Notes: generated by a model from the sequence alone, not told the origin. A DNA stretch of 64,000 nt from Poronia punctata (GCA_022579005.1 MU401523.1:1-64000); one strand, 5' to 3'; numbered from the stretch's first letter, positions 1 through 14,230 are shown. Translations and numbers: made by a program.

Positions 1-3000
1 TAATTTTTAAAGTACTTAAATTACTTTTAATTTTTTTAGTACTTTATACTAATTTTAAGTTGCTTTACTAATATTTTATAAAACTTAAAAGTATACAAAA
101 AAACGCTTTATAATTAACGTAATATTGCTATAAAAATCTTATAAAAAAAAGGAAATTATAAAGGTATATTAAATTAATAAGAAAAATAACCTTATAAATT
201 TATTTATAAAGAAAACTTTTAACTAAGTACTTAAGTCTTTTATTATAATAAATTAAATATAAATAAAAATCAAGGCAATAGTAAATTGCTTACAAATTAA
301 AAACAAAAGCACAAAAAAATAAAAATATAGTTAAAAGAAAAATAGCAAGTGTTAAAATCCTTTTTAATACCTTTAACCTTATTAACTACATTAAGACTAT
401 TAAAACGTAAATATTTTATAAACATAAATATTTAGTTTTTTATATATTTATTATAAATTGCATTAAACTTACCTTATTAAAAAAGTATACGCGTAGTATA
501 TATATATAGTATATAACCAGTATATAAAAAGTATGCGTTCTTTACATATTAAATACATAAAGTATACATATCCCTCTTGTATCGCTAATAGGTCTTAATT
601 AATTAAAAACTTTTATAGCTATATAAAACTTGCTAAAAGAAGTCCTTATAACTTCCTTTTCCTTTTATTAATCAAGTTAACATAGTACTACAAATAGTAA
701 CGTGTTATAATCACATCAACCCTTAGCCAGACCAACATTATTTAATATATTTTTTATAATAGTTAGCTAGCTAAAAATATTATTTAATATAATATATTTA
801 AAATATAAATAGTAAGCAGCTTAAAATGCTTTAAGTAACTATTAATAATTTAATTTATTAAAAGTAAATTTTTTAAAAAAACTTATATTACTTTAGCTAA
901 TACTTTAAACGCTTAAACTTAAAGTATAAAAAGCATTGTTTTAAAAAATAAAATAAATAAAAACTTTTATTTAAACTAAAATATAAAAGCAAAATAAAAA
1001 ATAGCAATAAACTAATATATTTGCTTAAAATTTAATATAATTATAATAAAGCCTAAGTTTTTAAATACTAAAAAAACTTTTAAACTTATTAATAAGTATA
1101 TTATTTTAAATAAAAAAAGTTAACTAAAGCAAACTACTAATAAAAATATATTATAAAAATCTTTATTTTTTTTAAAAAACGCTTTTTATAAAAGTAATAA
1201 AAAGTACTTTGCTTTATTAAAAATAAAAATATTTACTAATAAATTGTTTTTGTAAGCAAAAAATAAAAAATAAAAAAAAAGTAGCACGCTGCTAAAGTAG
1301 TAAAAAAGCGCTATAAAAAACTTAAAGCTAAGTTTAAAAAATATAAAAACGTTAAGTTTATTAAAAATATTATTTAGTTTACTATTTTTATTGCTTTTAC
1401 TTTTTTTACTATATTTAACTTTACTAATAATAATTAAAAAAAAAATATAAGTTAAATAGCTTATATACTATATTATTAAAGCTACTTACTATAAAAATAT
1501 AATAATTAAAAATAAATTTAAACTTTTTTAAAACCTTAGCGCTACTAAGCACTAAAGCTTTAACTATTATAGTAACTATAAAAAAAAAAACTAAAGCTTA
1601 AAGCTAAAAGTAGCTATTAGTATATAAAAACTAAAATTATTACTATTAATACTAAAAAAAAAAAAAGCTTTTAAGCTAACTTTTTTATTTAGTAAAAATA
1701 ATAGTAATAATATAATAAAAATAATAATAATAATAAAATTACTATTTAGCATACTTTTTTAAAGCTTAGTTAAACGTTTATATACTTTTATTTTCTTTTT
1801 TATAGCTTATTTAGCAGCTAATAAAAAACTTATATTATTTATTACTTTTAGCTTTTTTATATTTTTTAATACTTTTTTTTTTAGCTAATAAATATAAATA
1901 TAACTTAATAAGTATACTTTTAAAAAATATACTTAAAGTAGCTAACTTAGTAAATTAACTAATTAAAAAATTTTACTTTAACTTAAAAAGTTTAACTTAA
2001 ATACTTTTAAATACTTTTAAAAGCAGCTTTTTTATATAAAACTTAAAAACGCTAACGCTAGCTTTATTTAAGCTTGCTAAAAGCGAAAAAAAAAGTAGCT
2101 TTTAATTTTAATTTTTTTTTTGCTAATAAACGTATAATATAAAAAAAAAAGCTTAACTAGTACTTTATTTTTGCTTAAAAAAAGCGTTTAAGTTAAAGCA
2201 ATAAAAATAAAAGCTGCTACTTTAGCTACTAATAGCGCTTTATTTTTTACTTTTTTTTTTACTAACTTAGCTTAATTATTAAAAACTAAAACTTAAGCTT
2301 TAAAGCTTGCTTTTATATAAGCTAAAAAATAAAAAAAGTTTAAAAACTATAATATAAATAATAAAGCAAATAAAAAATATTTATACTTTAAGCTTTTTAT
2401 AAAGCTTTATAAAAAAAATTAATAATTAAATATAAAAATAATTATTAATGCTTACGTTATAGTTAAAACTAATTTAAATAAAATCTTAAAAGCGTTATAT
2501 TTAAATAAAAAAAAAAATTATTAAAATAAAAACTAAAGCAATAGTTTAGTTTTTTAACTAAAAATATATTAAGCTTAGTAGCTAAAAAAGTATTATATAT
2601 AATATAAAATTAACTATTTTTTATTTTAAAAAAGCTAAAAGTTAAATTATTATTTATACTAATAATATAATAAAATAGCAGCTTATTATAGCTTTTTATA
2701 GTTAGCCTTAGCTAAAGCAAAAAAGTATTAAGTTTTAAATAAGTACTTAAAAGTATAAAAAAATATTTAAAAGCAAAGTAATAATAGTTATAAATATAAG
2801 TTTAAAATTAATTATTATATATATTAAAATTTTTTTTTATTATATTATAAAGTTTAAGCTAGTAAATAAAAAAGTAAACTTATATAAAGTATATAATATA
2901 TTTTTTAATATAAAAAACTTTAAGCATAATTAAAATATATATATATAGCTTAAATATTGCTTTTTATAAATAGCTTTTTTTAAATATACTAAATATATAC

Positions 3001-4353
3001 TTATAAATATGCTTAAAAAGAAATAATAGTGCTTAATTTAAATATAGCTTTTTTAAATATTAACTTTGTTATAAACTTAGCTTATTTTTAAAAAATAATT
3101 AAATTAATAAAAAATAAAAAACTAAATATACTTATAATTTAAAAAGCTAACTTAAAAAAATTTAATAAAAAAAAGCTTAAAGCTAAAACGTTTTACTTAA
3201 TAAAAATAGCTAAAAAAATAAATAATAAAAGTAGCTTAGCTACTATTATTAATACTAAATAAATATTTTAAACCTAATTGCTAAAAAACTAAAAAAGTAC
3301 TTAATATATAAAAACTTAAAAAAAAACTTATAATTACTAATATTACCTTTTAAAATAAAATAATTTAAGTAATAAATATATATATACTTATAAAATTACT
3401 TAAAGCAAGACGTAAATAGTTTTTAATATAATTAAAGGCTTTAACTAACTTTAAAAATCTTAACCTTTTTATATTATAAAATTTTATTAATATTGTTAAA
3501 AAAAACTAAAATATAATTAAATGCTATATTAATAAAAAATTAAATAAAGAACTACTAAAAAAAAAACTAAAAGCGTTTTATAGCCTGCTAAGTATACTAT
3601 AAAAAAACTAAGGTTTTTAGCTAGTAAACAATTAAAAAAAAAAAACCTTAGCTTTAAAAAATTTACTTTTAAATATATATTTAATATATTATAATTAAAT
3701 AAAATATATATTTAAAAAAACTAAGTAAAATTTATTAAAATATAAACAATTATGCTTATATTGCTATAAATAAATTATTATTATATTAGTATTAAACTAG
3801 CTTTATTTATAAATATAAATAAAAAACTAAAATAATAGCAATTATTACTACTAGCACTATAATTATATTATTATATTAAAACTTATTAAAAACTTTTTAA
3901 AAAAATTAAATATATTAACTATATAATTAAATAAACTAAGTATAAAAAAGCTTTTAAAGTATACTTTAAAAAAAAAAAGCTATATTAAGCAAAATATACT
4001 AAAAAAAAAACATTTATTTAAAAGGCTTAAAAAAAACTAACTAAAAAATAAGCAAAAAAAATAAATATTGTATTTAAAAAGCAAATTAAAAATTTAAATA
4101 TTAAAAAGCTAGCGCTAAATAAATAAAAATAAAAAAATTATTTATATAACTTACTAGCAAAATACTTTTTATTAAGTAAAGCTTTTATATAGTACTTTTT
4201 TTTTAAAGCTAAAATAATATAAATATATTAATTTTTATATTAAAAAATAAAAACAGCAACTAGTACTTAGACTTTAAAAGTATTTTAAATATAATATATA
4301 AGTTTTATAGTAAACTATATAGCTATAAAGCATTTAACTTAAAAGCTATAAGT

Positions 4354-4384
<31 letters not shown>

Positions 4385-7300
4385 TAAAAAATTAAAAAAA
4401 CCTAGTTAAACTAATTTTTAAGCAAAAAGTTAAAGTAGCTATTAAATAAGCTACTTTAAAAAGCGCGCTTAGCTTAAATAGTATTTTTGCTAAGCTATAT
4501 AAAACTTTATTAAAATATTAAATAAAAAAGTATTAAAATAAAACGCTAAAATATAAAATTATAAAAGCACTTATAAAGTTTTATAATAAGCTTTAGTAAA
4601 AAAATAAAGTACTTAATAAATAAATAAAAAAAATGCTAGTAATGCTACTAAAAAAAAAACTTAAAACTTTTTAAAAACTATTAATTACTATTTTTAATAA
4701 ATATTAATTATAAAACTTTTATTAAAATTATAATATAATACTTAATTAAAGCGCTTAAAAAAGTTATAAAAAAATAATAATTAGCTTTTTTTTTAAGCAA
4801 ACTTATAAATAATAATATTAAAACAGTATAGTAGCTAATTTAAAACTTTAAAAGTAAAAAAAATAATAATATTGCTTTACTTTTTTTAAATTAAAAAAAG
4901 CATATAATAAGGTTTTATATAACTTTTTTTAAAAATTTATAAAGTTTTTTAGCATTTTTTAACTTTTTATTAAATAAATTAAAGCTTTATATAATAAAGT
5001 AATAATTTAATTTTTTATAAATAGCTACTTTAATAATAAAATATTAGTAAAAAATAGTATTTAATAAAATAACTTTATAAGCTACTTATTATTTATACTT
5101 ACTATTAAAGCTTTTATAAAAACTATAGCAAATTGCTAAAAACTATAAAGTATACTACTTAATATAAAAGTTATAAAGTTGTTAATATATGCTAATAATA
5201 TTATTATAGTTTTTAATAACTAAGTAAAAATAAATATGCTATAAAAAATTTTAAATAACTATAATATAGTAAGTAAATTAAAAATTAATTAAAAAAAGTT
5301 TTTTTTAGTAAAAGTAAAAAATATTATAAACGTTTTTATTAACTAAGTATAAACGCTAACTAAAAATAATCTTTATAAGTACTTAAAAATACTAATAAGT
5401 AATAAAAAAAACTAATATTATATAATAATATAATTTTTAAAAAAAATAGTTAAAAAATATAAAAAAACTAAAAACCTATAGCTTTAATACTACTTATTAA
5501 TAAAAAGCAAAATTTTTATTACTAATCTTTTAATTATATTATAAATATAATACTAAGTAAAGTTTATTAATATAAGCTTTATAAAAGCTAAAATTAAAAA
5601 AATATATTAGTAAATAATATAAAAAAAAAGCTATACTAATAAAAAATAGTAAAACTTTAAGTATATAAGCTATATATAAATAAAAAAGCAAGTACTTAAA
5701 GCTTATAGCATATTATTATAGCTTTTATATTTAATATAATAAGCAAAGCAATTATTTACTTTAATTTATTATAAGTATAGCTAAATAAATAGCTTACTAT
5801 TAAAAAAGCAAATATTATTACTTTTATTTTTTACTTTATAATATAATACTTATAAATATAATAAATAAGTAATACTTTTTTATAGCTATAAAATTATAAG
5901 TAATTTTATAATAAATAAAAAAAACTACAAAAAAGCGGTTTTATTTAATTAAAAAAACTTACTATACTAAATAAAATTATAAATACTTATATTTAGTACT
6001 ACTTAAGCTTATTATATAAAACTAAAAAAAAGGCTTAAATATAAAGTTTAAAAATTTAAAAAAATTTATAAATAAAAAAAGTAAAGGTTTTAAAAAATAT
6101 ATAAAACTTAAAAACAAATATATTATTAGTTTTATAATATTAAAATGTTAAAAAATATAACTAAGCTAAGTTAACTATTTAAAAATTTTAAAACTTAACT
6201 TTAAAAAAATAAAAAACTAAACTAGCTAAAATATAATAATAGCAATAATTTTTAAAACTATACTATTTACTTAATATAAATAATAATTAAATATAAACTT
6301 ATAACTTTTTATAAGCATATAAATATTTACTAAAAATTAAAATAAAAAGCAAACTAAAAACTATAAATAATATAATATATATAGTAAATATACTATATAA
6401 TAAATTTAAAACTTATATTAAAAAATTAAAAATATAAAAAGTAGTTTAAACTAAATAATGCGTTTTTAAAGCTAAAAACTTTTTATAAAAATTTTTATAT
6501 AAAGCTATTATTACTAAAATAAATATATTTTAAAAAACTTTTAAAGCTTAATACTATTTAATAAATAGTAGTAATTATATTATAAAGCATATTTAAATAA
6601 ATTATATAATTATATAATCAGTTTAAAAAAAGTTTATAAAAATTTAAATATTTTTTAATAAAAAAGTATTAATACTTTTAAAAATTAAAAATAAGCTTAT
6701 TAAACTAATAGTAACGCTACTATATATAATTAATATAACTTTTAAAAAGTAGCTAGCTTACTACTAAATAGCAATTTAAGTACTATAGCTAATATACTTT
6801 AGCTACTTATTTTAAAAATTATACTTTTTATAAAACTTTTAAAAAGTAATTAAATATTTTTATAATATAATTTAAATAAAAGTAATAATAAATAAAACTA
6901 TTATTTTAAATAAAAAATATTAAAATAAAAAAAAAACAAAAAAGTTTTTTATTTAATATAAAAAATGTTGCTAAAAAATATTAAAATAACTAAAAAGCTT
7001 TTATTTTTAAATTATAACTTAGCTTGCAACTATTATTATATATAAACTTAAAGCAAAATTAAAGCTAATATTAATACTATTACTATTAATACTTTAAATT
7101 TAAACTTTAATAAAAAAAGTAAATAACTAAGCAATAATAATTAATTATATTAATTAATAACATTTTATATAATATTAACTAATTATAATAATTTATAAAA
7201 AAAAATATATAAATTATAATTTTTTATAGCTTAAGTAATTAGTAATTTGCTAAATAATAGCAAGTATACTTTAAAGTTTAACTTTTTTTATTAAGCTTTA

Positions 7301-7590
7301 TATATAAGCACTTTAAAAAAAAAAGCTACTTACTAGCTAATTATTTAAATAAAGCTATAAGTATATAGCAAAAGTAAAAGTTTTAAAAAAAGCCGGGCAG
7401 CTTAAAAAAAGCTAAAAAAAAAATATTAAAATATTTAAAATACCTAAGGTAGCTAAAAACTATAAAGCCTATATTATATAAAAATAAAGGTGCAAGATAT
7501 AGGGGTAATAAGGGTTAATTTAGGCTAATAAAAATATAAAACTAAATAAGCAGCTAAAGTAGTAGTGCAAACAAATAAAAGACTTTAAGC
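1..7590. repeat. AT-rich, RIP-like eroded repeat block
   Basis: Almost pure A/T with stops in all frames and no coding potential; it continues past the left window edge and changes sharply to normal composition near 7590. Surviving C sits almost only in ACT, GCT, ACG or GCG contexts, and TC, CC and CA are scarce. This fits cytosine-to-thymine hypermutation of repeated DNA on both strands (RIP). The + strand is A-rich, unlike the T-rich right-hand block. A less eroded patch lies at about 480-770. No terminal repeats were found, so element type is unknown. Confidence 0.85.
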
Positions 7591-10500
7591 TCGACTAGGG
7601 ATGTGGGTTAATTGGTCGGCTGTTTTGGGGGAGGTATTTTTTTCTTCTCCTCTTTTTGGGACCCCATGTCCCCATGCTCCATGTCACATATCACACACAT
7701 TGAAAGGCAGGCGGCAGGCGGCAGGCGGCAGGCCTTTTATTTTTCCTTTCCTCGTCTGGCCATATGCATTTCGCGAGCCAGAAAATGTACTCGTACACAT
7801 TGTGAACATAATTTGATGCTGATCTGCTACGTGTGAGTAAATTTTCCATCTACTCGTAGACGAACGAAAAATGAAAGAGTAGAAAACTATCTGGCACGAC
7901 AAGATTAGGTAAGCAGATATGTTAATATCTGCTTACATACTCGTACGTGTACTGTACAATCACCAGCAGACCAGAGGACAAAACTAGAAGCTGAATTGTA
8001 GCGTGAATACCTAGCTCGAAGATCGGCAAAGCACACAATTTTTGACGTCTCTGTGAGTGGTCGCGATGTGTTGCATGACTCTGAGGACTCCATTACACTA
8101 CTAGTTTAGCGTTACCTAGTCGCTGGCAGATATGGCACAGTATTCACTTGTTGAAAATGGGACGGTATACTTGCCATTAAAGCAATCGAACCTACTGTGT
8201 TATACCATATGCGCGGCTACCTATTCGGTACCTACATTCTCACCTACTGGGGGTTTAATTTTGCTTGTCTCTTCTAGATGATTTTGTTTGAGACGGTTGT
8301 TGTGGATTGGCTGCATAGGTAAGTAGTTAGTACACGTAAGTACCGTCCTTTACCCGCTTGTCAAATAGGCAGTTGGAAGGCTTCGGGAATCTCGAATCGG
8401 CCTCAATGGTTACCTATTATGGTATACCTACCAAGGGCCGTGTCGGTGTCTCTAAATACTTGGTTTGGGAGGAATGCGAATATGGGGCGCTGTGGGCACG
8501 TACGAGTAGGGATTGCGTTATGAGGGGTAGGACAGCAAACCAACCGCCTTGCTGTCACAATATTGCTTACGATGTTATGCATGCTGAGCCGCGGATTTTC
8601 TTTGTTGGTACGCTGTAATATGTTACCCTTCGCTGTAACATTTCCAGTTAAAAAAATCATCATGAAAAATTGCATCATCCGGCCCTTGCGTAGGTTCATA
8701 CACGTATTTTTATATGTTGATGTAAGCATGCAACACCTGCAGCTAATGTGTCGTTTTACGTTCCTTTTTGCCCGGGAGGAATTTAGGCCAAGCAAGGCCA
8801 CTTTATATCTTTCTACCAATGTTGTTGCTTTTTATCCATTAGGCTGCGGGGGAAATCTACGTCTGTGGGGATGATCGACAGCTGACGAGAGCACTTTGCC
8901 CTTTATTGACCTAACCTAGGGGGACATTTTTGGAGAGCACACAACAGAGCGGATCCATAACGGCGTCGTTTTCTCATGCCTCGTGACATAAGGGAAGATC
9001 CTTTTCCCTTTTTCCAAGGAATGTCACGCCTAAAGCTTCGGCTTCCGTCCAAGGTGCAAGGGCCCCTCCATGTGATAATATGGAGGTCAAGGTAGGTATA
9101 TATCACCAAATATTGTTTGATAGATACGGGGCACTTATCAAGAAAAGAATAAGTAATCAGGAACGATGTAACCTATTTAGCCCTTGCCGGCGGCAAAGAT
9201 AAGAAGGAAACCCAGGAGTACTACCTAGGCTTGGGGCCAAAATGGCGTAAGTAGCTTGAGCTGACTGGACAAAAGCGCCGGGGTTGGTGAACAGGGGCAA
9301 CGTTTGATCAATCAGAGCTTCGGAATTATTTTACAGAAGCTGAAGGCACTACCTAACCTAACCTACGAGTAGGTTTTAGGACTGATGAAATTCTGCGTAC
9401 TTACGTGTAGAACGGCATACAGAAATAGTTAGGTCAGGTTGTGTACATAGTAAATACCGATCCATTTGTCGTGGTCTGCAAGCTCAATGCCACTCGGAGA
9501 AATCCCTAACCTAATCTGATTCCGGAGGACTTGTCTCGGCCCGGGAGTTGGGAAAGATTCTGCTTCCCTGAATCGCGATACCCAGATATTTAATGTCCGT
9601 ATGAGCCGCGCCGGCGAGCCTGGAACGAACCTGGTTTCCTTACGAGAAGACTAGCCTAGATGCCTGCCTTTCACTACATAGGCGGTGCGCGTAACTAGCC
9701 ATAGTTCAGTACGAAAGTCTGACGGGTAAATCCCTGCATGTACCTTGTTACGATTCAGTAGCCGCGAAGTCTACGATAAATTTAGAACAGCATCTTTTCC
9801 ACCTACCATCTCTGCATTTGGGATTGCTGGCTAATTATTACCAGTTACAAAGGTGGTCGTTGCTGTAGTCTTGAAGGCTTTTCTCCCATCTGGTCCATCT
9901 TCTAGTCCGACGCTTATTTAGAATATTATGTAAGTGTAGACCACCTAGCACTTCTCAAAACGGCCACGCTACAAAAAGATCTGTATCGCCATCCGCAAGG
10001 TCTCAAACTACGGTAACCTAGGTACCTTAGGTATGCGTATCCGCGTTTACGCGTATACTGCTGTGCTATTCTAACCAAAACCACAACCCGTATGAGCGTA
10101 CATCCACGTTGTGTTCTGTTGGAGAGGAAACCGAGTTCGGTGCACGATAATTCAGACACACATCCTCGTATACATCCACACAGATTCCCACACGTATTTA
10201 ACAGATAGACCACTCGTACTAACAACCTAGGTCTTGAGATGTTTCCAACTGAGGAAACTGATGCCTTTAATTACCTGGTGGGCTTTAAAATACCCATCCC
10301 GAGGTTGGTAGCAAAGAACAAGCTACCACGAAGGAGATTGATAAGAAGGATAGGTATGTACCTCACCTAGGTAATTATTAGCTTGATCAATTAGTACCGT
10401 ACCGGGCCTACTGGGACGCAGGACATACCACAGGCATCAAGTACAATCGTATGCAAGGGCTTGCAAATAATATAAGTAACAGAGGTGAAATTTAATATTA

Positions 10501-11254
10501 AAACTTTGAGCTTACCAATTGTTTCTGTTAACTTGGGTGATATAAACCAAAATGCTTCTGACTTGAATGCAGCATACACATATTGCAACTGCCTGAACTT
10601 GTAGATAGAAGTATTACGAGTATATCACTGTGTCAGACTTCAGTACCTATCAAAGTATCCTACGGCCATGTATCTACTTGTTAGCGCTTTCCGCCCTTGT
10701 TGAAAACGACCCACCTTCGTCCAAATTCAGAACGATTGAAGTACCTATCCAGTACTTACCGTGCGGCATACGTCTGTGCAGCCCCATTCATTCCAAGTTC
10801 CATCTCTGCCTTCTTCGGTCAAGAACCAGAAACCTTAGCCTTTCCCTCGTCTTTGTGTCCAGCCCACACAAAAAAACACACCCTCGTGTCGTGTTCACCA
10901 CATACCGAATCGAGCCTTCTTAGTCCGAATAGAACCTACATGCATTCCTACACACCCAAACTTCGATAATTCCTTCCGGCCACGAAAGGTCATGCAAGAT
11001 AGAATAACTAGGAATAGGGGTTATTTTATCGGTTTAATCTTCGAACCCGCTGGCAGTGGCAACCCGGTTTGACGGTCCATGCGTTGACTCACGTATACCA
11101 CCCGCGTTTAAGGTTTGCGCGCTCTGGCACCACCAAACTCAATTTATCTCTTCTTGCATTATTTCTTCAAATCTTATTGTGCTCGCTATTCGTCGGTTGT
11201 ACGGCTGGCTGGCTCGGAACAAGCTTCTGGGTCGGATCAGCAACCCGCAAGCGT
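7591..11254. other. Intergenic region
   Basis: Normal base composition and no convincing gene. Short open frames on both strands lack family features or codon bias. It holds the octamer TACGAGTA or its complement at 7788, 7851, 7938, 8501, 9364 and 10615, and palindromes ACCTAGGT at 10016, 10225 and 10365. The acrB promoter and 5' leader should lie in the last kilobase. The acrB frame stays open upstream to about 11069 but has no ATG before 11255. Confidence 0.6.
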
Positions 11255-14230
11255 ATGCCTCGTGCTTCAGCATCGGCAAAGCGACAGAACGGTGCCCCGA
11301 ACCATCGCGATACTAGACATGAGAATGGCCTCGTAGGTCCAGGGAAGCGTATCTCCAAACAGCAGCAGCCGCAGACACAGCCGCAGACGCAGACACAGAC
11401 CCAGCCCCAGCCCCAGCCCCAGCAGTGCCAGAAGAACTCGAATGGCAATAGCCTGCATCGACACCCAACACTCCAACAACAGGCACCGCCGGCCATCGAA
11501 GATGCAACTATCCCATCGGCTCCTTCGACACCCCCTGCTCATGCGAACGGTTTTTCCAAGCTATCTGCCGAGATGTCGTTAGATCACCGATCGTCCGAAC
11601 TGTTGAGGCGGCCCTCGGTTGGCGCATATTCCGAATCCTCGTCAGCCGAATCTTACAACTCGCATGCTGCGAATGTGGCGTCCGAAGAGAACCACCGCCG
11701 TATTGATGTTAATGCTACGAAAAACTCCCAGGTCCATCGCGACCCTGGCCCGCTCGACTTTGCTTTTACTGTTCTACGACTGTGTCCGCTCCAGGACACC
11801 ATTGCTATCCTTATCATACTTATGCAGATCCCCCCTCTGGCGCTCTCGGGCATATATATGCTCTTCACCCTGCTTACGTTCGTGACAAGCAGCGGACTCA
11901 CCTTCAGCGACGTGTTTGAGTGGAACCTGGGCGCCCCCTCACTTGCAACGGTCATCTGTGTGGACGGTATCGTGCTCCTGATCTGGCTCTTCCTGTGGGG
12001 CCCCATACAACATGTCATCCTCGACTTGGCGCAGATGGTCATCGCATTGGGCTTGGGCGGAGGTTCAAGCTCCAGAGATGGGGGCTCTATGAAGAATACG
12101 CTCATCTGTTTTAGTATGATTCTGTTATCACACGTTCTGCGTCATACCAAGATGAAATACTCGCCTGTCGGTTATCTGCTAGGATCAAGTCGTTTTATGA
12201 CGCCTGACTCGGACGATCCCCTCGAGCCTCTAGACCTTTTACGCGGTTATGACAAGGTGCAATCTGGGTGGTTCGGCTGGGTTAAGAGCATCTTGGCCAT
12301 TCACATATTGACGCAAGGGCTGGTCAAGTATATACGCGATTGGTATTTGCGGCGGGAGAGGCGAGACAACCTAGCACAGAATGCAGCCGATCCCGAGGCC
12401 GGCAAATCGTACGGCCCAGATGTCGACGGCGGCTTTTCAACTCCAGACAGCGATGCAACGTTACAGAATTCAACCACCCTAAATACAAAAAAGAAAAGAA
12501 AACAAAGCGCTCAAGTTCGGAATCGCCAGCCTTTGTGGGCTGCTCTAGCGAGTACGAAGATTGTTGTTGTCAAGGAATACGAACTTACACATGCGGCGGC
12601 GGAATCGGCGGGCTCGAATGCTACAGATATTCACAATCTCGGAAACGCGCCATTTAACACGCAGCCTGGCCAGATTTGGATATCTTATGTCGGCTGTGAC
12701 GAAGTCTGTTTCAATACAAGTCCATTTCCTCACCAGCGAGCGGTCGAAAATCGTGCAGGAGCCCCGGGCCATGACATTCCTAAACCATTCTATGTCAGGG
12801 TGAACAACGCCATATGGCAGCCAACACGGATGAGACATGTCGAGAGCGACGAGGAGAGCTCAGGAACGACTGTTCGTTGGACTGGAGATATATATGGTTT
12901 AACGCCGATGTCGAATTACGAGTGCGAGTTCATATGCTCTTCGACGCACGAGGTTTTATTCTCGACAAGTGTTAGGACGACCCAGCCGAGGTCTACTGAT
13001 ACGGATGCTTCAGTCTCAAGGCCTCCTGCGCAACGCTCACTGCGGCCCGACTCGCCGATTACCACCTTGAAGACTTCGATTGCTGCGGCTGAGAGTAAAC
13101 TAAGCGAAGAGAAAGCTCGTCAAAAGGCTCTCCGGAAAGAGTTCCACAGGAAGGTCAACGCCATGAAGAAGGAGAACGAGAAGCTTTCGGCGGCCGTGCA
13201 ATCTGCTGGGACGGGTGACGACAAACTCCGACAGAAGATCCAACAGAACACGACCCAGCAGAAGCAGGCCGAACAAGCTATGGCTGGCTTGGAGACGGAA
13301 TTGAAGGAGTCTGAGAAGATCCCGGAATCGCTGAAGTCAATGTGGAGAAGCAAGCAGTCGGACTGGACGAATGAAAAAGCCAAATTCGACGGCGCTGTAG
13401 CGGCATTCAAGAGCTTCAAGGCCTCGGTCGATAAAGCGATCAAGACACTAGAAGATGAGAAGGCGAGCTTACAGGCGAAAAGGAACAAGATCAGCAACCG
13501 CATTGCCAAGGTTGATGGCGAGCATGCCCGTATCGCAGATGCCAATGCTCGTGGGCTTGATGAAGCAGAACGCCGCCGACAAGCTAGGGAATCGTTCGAG
13601 AAGGACACGGCCAATTACGAGAGAGACCTTGTGATGCGCATCAACGACATCGAGGCCATCATTGCCAACAAAGATCACGATAATATGTTGCTCAAGGCTC
13701 AACTTGATGCCTTCCACACGCAGCAGGTAACCTATGCTTATCCAGCGGCGGGCCCCTACGACAACTTTTCTGAACCTTCGAGTCAATATGTAGCGTCGGG
13801 ACCTGCGACGCATTCGCAGACCAACATCACTGCCAATGCCACATTTGATGGCGCAGCTAGCTGGGGTCTTAGCCTTTACCAGAATGCGCTTTGGGGCTCT
13901 GCCGCGCCGGGTTCAGCATTTGTTCCCCTGCCCGGGACAACATTACAATCTTCTCAGCAGGGGATCAAATCCCGAGGCCGGTCGTCTTCCATGCTGAGCG
14001 ACGTATCCGGGTTTACCCAGAGCAGTGGCGATGAGGATGAGCGTCTGGGTGGGACTCAAGACAGCTCAAACACCATGCCTCCCCCGGGACTCGGGTTTCC
14101 AGTTCCCGGCCGGCCACGCAAGGGCGAGACCGCCAGTGATGGCAGTGGTAGCCCTGGCAGCTGTGGCGGCAGCGGCAGCAGTGTTGGGAGCGGAAGTGCC
14201 CGAGACCCCTTGAGCCCGCCACCATCTTAG
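11255..14230 (+). CDS. acrB: AcrB-like ubiquitination-network membrane protein
   Basis: Single-exon protein of 991 aa starting at the first in-frame ATG (11255). A Gln/Pro repeat (about residues 36-59) and a Ser-rich stretch precede hydrophobic segments near 183-208, 230-270, 284-297 and 345-360. A conserved core around 430-560 includes ISYVGCDEVCFNTSPFPHQR, followed by a long coiled coil (about 600-825) and a Gly/Ser-rich tail. This order and length match fungal AcrB, about 1,000 aa in Aspergillus, a membrane/coiled-coil protein genetically linked to the CreB deubiquitination network and acriflavine resistance. Its biochemical activity is not established. Family assignment rests on remembered domain layout and motifs, not a search. 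No introns are needed. Confidence 0.85.
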   Translation: MPRASASAKRQNGAPNHRDTRHENGLVGPGKRISKQQQPQTQPQTQTQTQPQPQPQQCQKNSNGNSLHRHPTLQQQAPPAIEDATIPSAPSTPPAHANGFSKLSAEMSLDHRSSELLRRPSVGAYSESSSAESYNSHAANVASEENHRRIDVNATKNSQVHRDPGPLDFAFTVLRLCPLQDTIAILIILMQIPPLALSGIYMLFTLLTFVTSSGLTFSDVFEWNLGAPSLATVICVDGIVLLIWLFLWGPIQHVILDLAQMVIALGLGGGSSSRDGGSMKNTLICFSMILLSHVLRHTKMKYSPVGYLLGSSRFMTPDSDDPLEPLDLLRGYDKVQSGWFGWVKSILAIHILTQGLVKYIRDWYLRRERRDNLAQNAADPEAGKSYGPDVDGGFSTPDSDATLQNSTTLNTKKKRKQSAQVRNRQPLWAALASTKIVVVKEYELTHAAAESAGSNATDIHNLGNAPFNTQPGQIWISYVGCDEVCFNTSPFPHQRAVENRAGAPGHDIPKPFYVRVNNAIWQPTRMRHVESDEESSGTTVRWTGDIYGLTPMSNYECEFICSSTHEVLFSTSVRTTQPRSTDTDASVSRPPAQRSLRPDSPITTLKTSIAAAESKLSEEKARQKALRKEFHRKVNAMKKENEKLSAAVQSAGTGDDKLRQKIQQNTTQQKQAEQAMAGLETELKESEKIPESLKSMWRSKQSDWTNEKAKFDGAVAAFKSFKASVDKAIKTLEDEKASLQAKRNKISNRIAKVDGEHARIADANARGLDEAERRRQARESFEKDTANYERDLVMRINDIEAIIANKDHDNMLLKAQLDAFHTQQVTYAYPAAGPYDNFSEPSSQYVASGPATHSQTNITANATFDGAASWGLSLYQNALWGSAAPGSAFVPLPGTTLQSSQQGIKSRGRSSSMLSDVSGFTQSSGDEDERLGGTQDSSNTMPPPGLGFPVPGRPRKGETASDGSGSPGSCGGSGSSVGSGSARDPLSPPPS

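Noticed and set aside
1..7590. CRISPR-like or satellite array in the AT-rich block
   Set aside because: No regular spacing of repeats; the recurring AGCT/GCTAAA words follow from skewed base composition.
8403..8819. 138-codon minus-strand frame
   Set aside because: No recognisable domain or coding bias, and it overlaps other random frames.
11069..11254. Upstream extension of the acrB frame containing a hydrophobic stretch that resembles a signal anchor
   Set aside because: It has no ATG; the first in-frame ATG is 11255, and the hydrophobic stretch is probably 5' leader read in frame by chance.
13120..13614. 164-codon minus-strand frame rich in Ser/Ala/Phe
   Set aside because: Antisense shadow of the acrB coiled-coil region.
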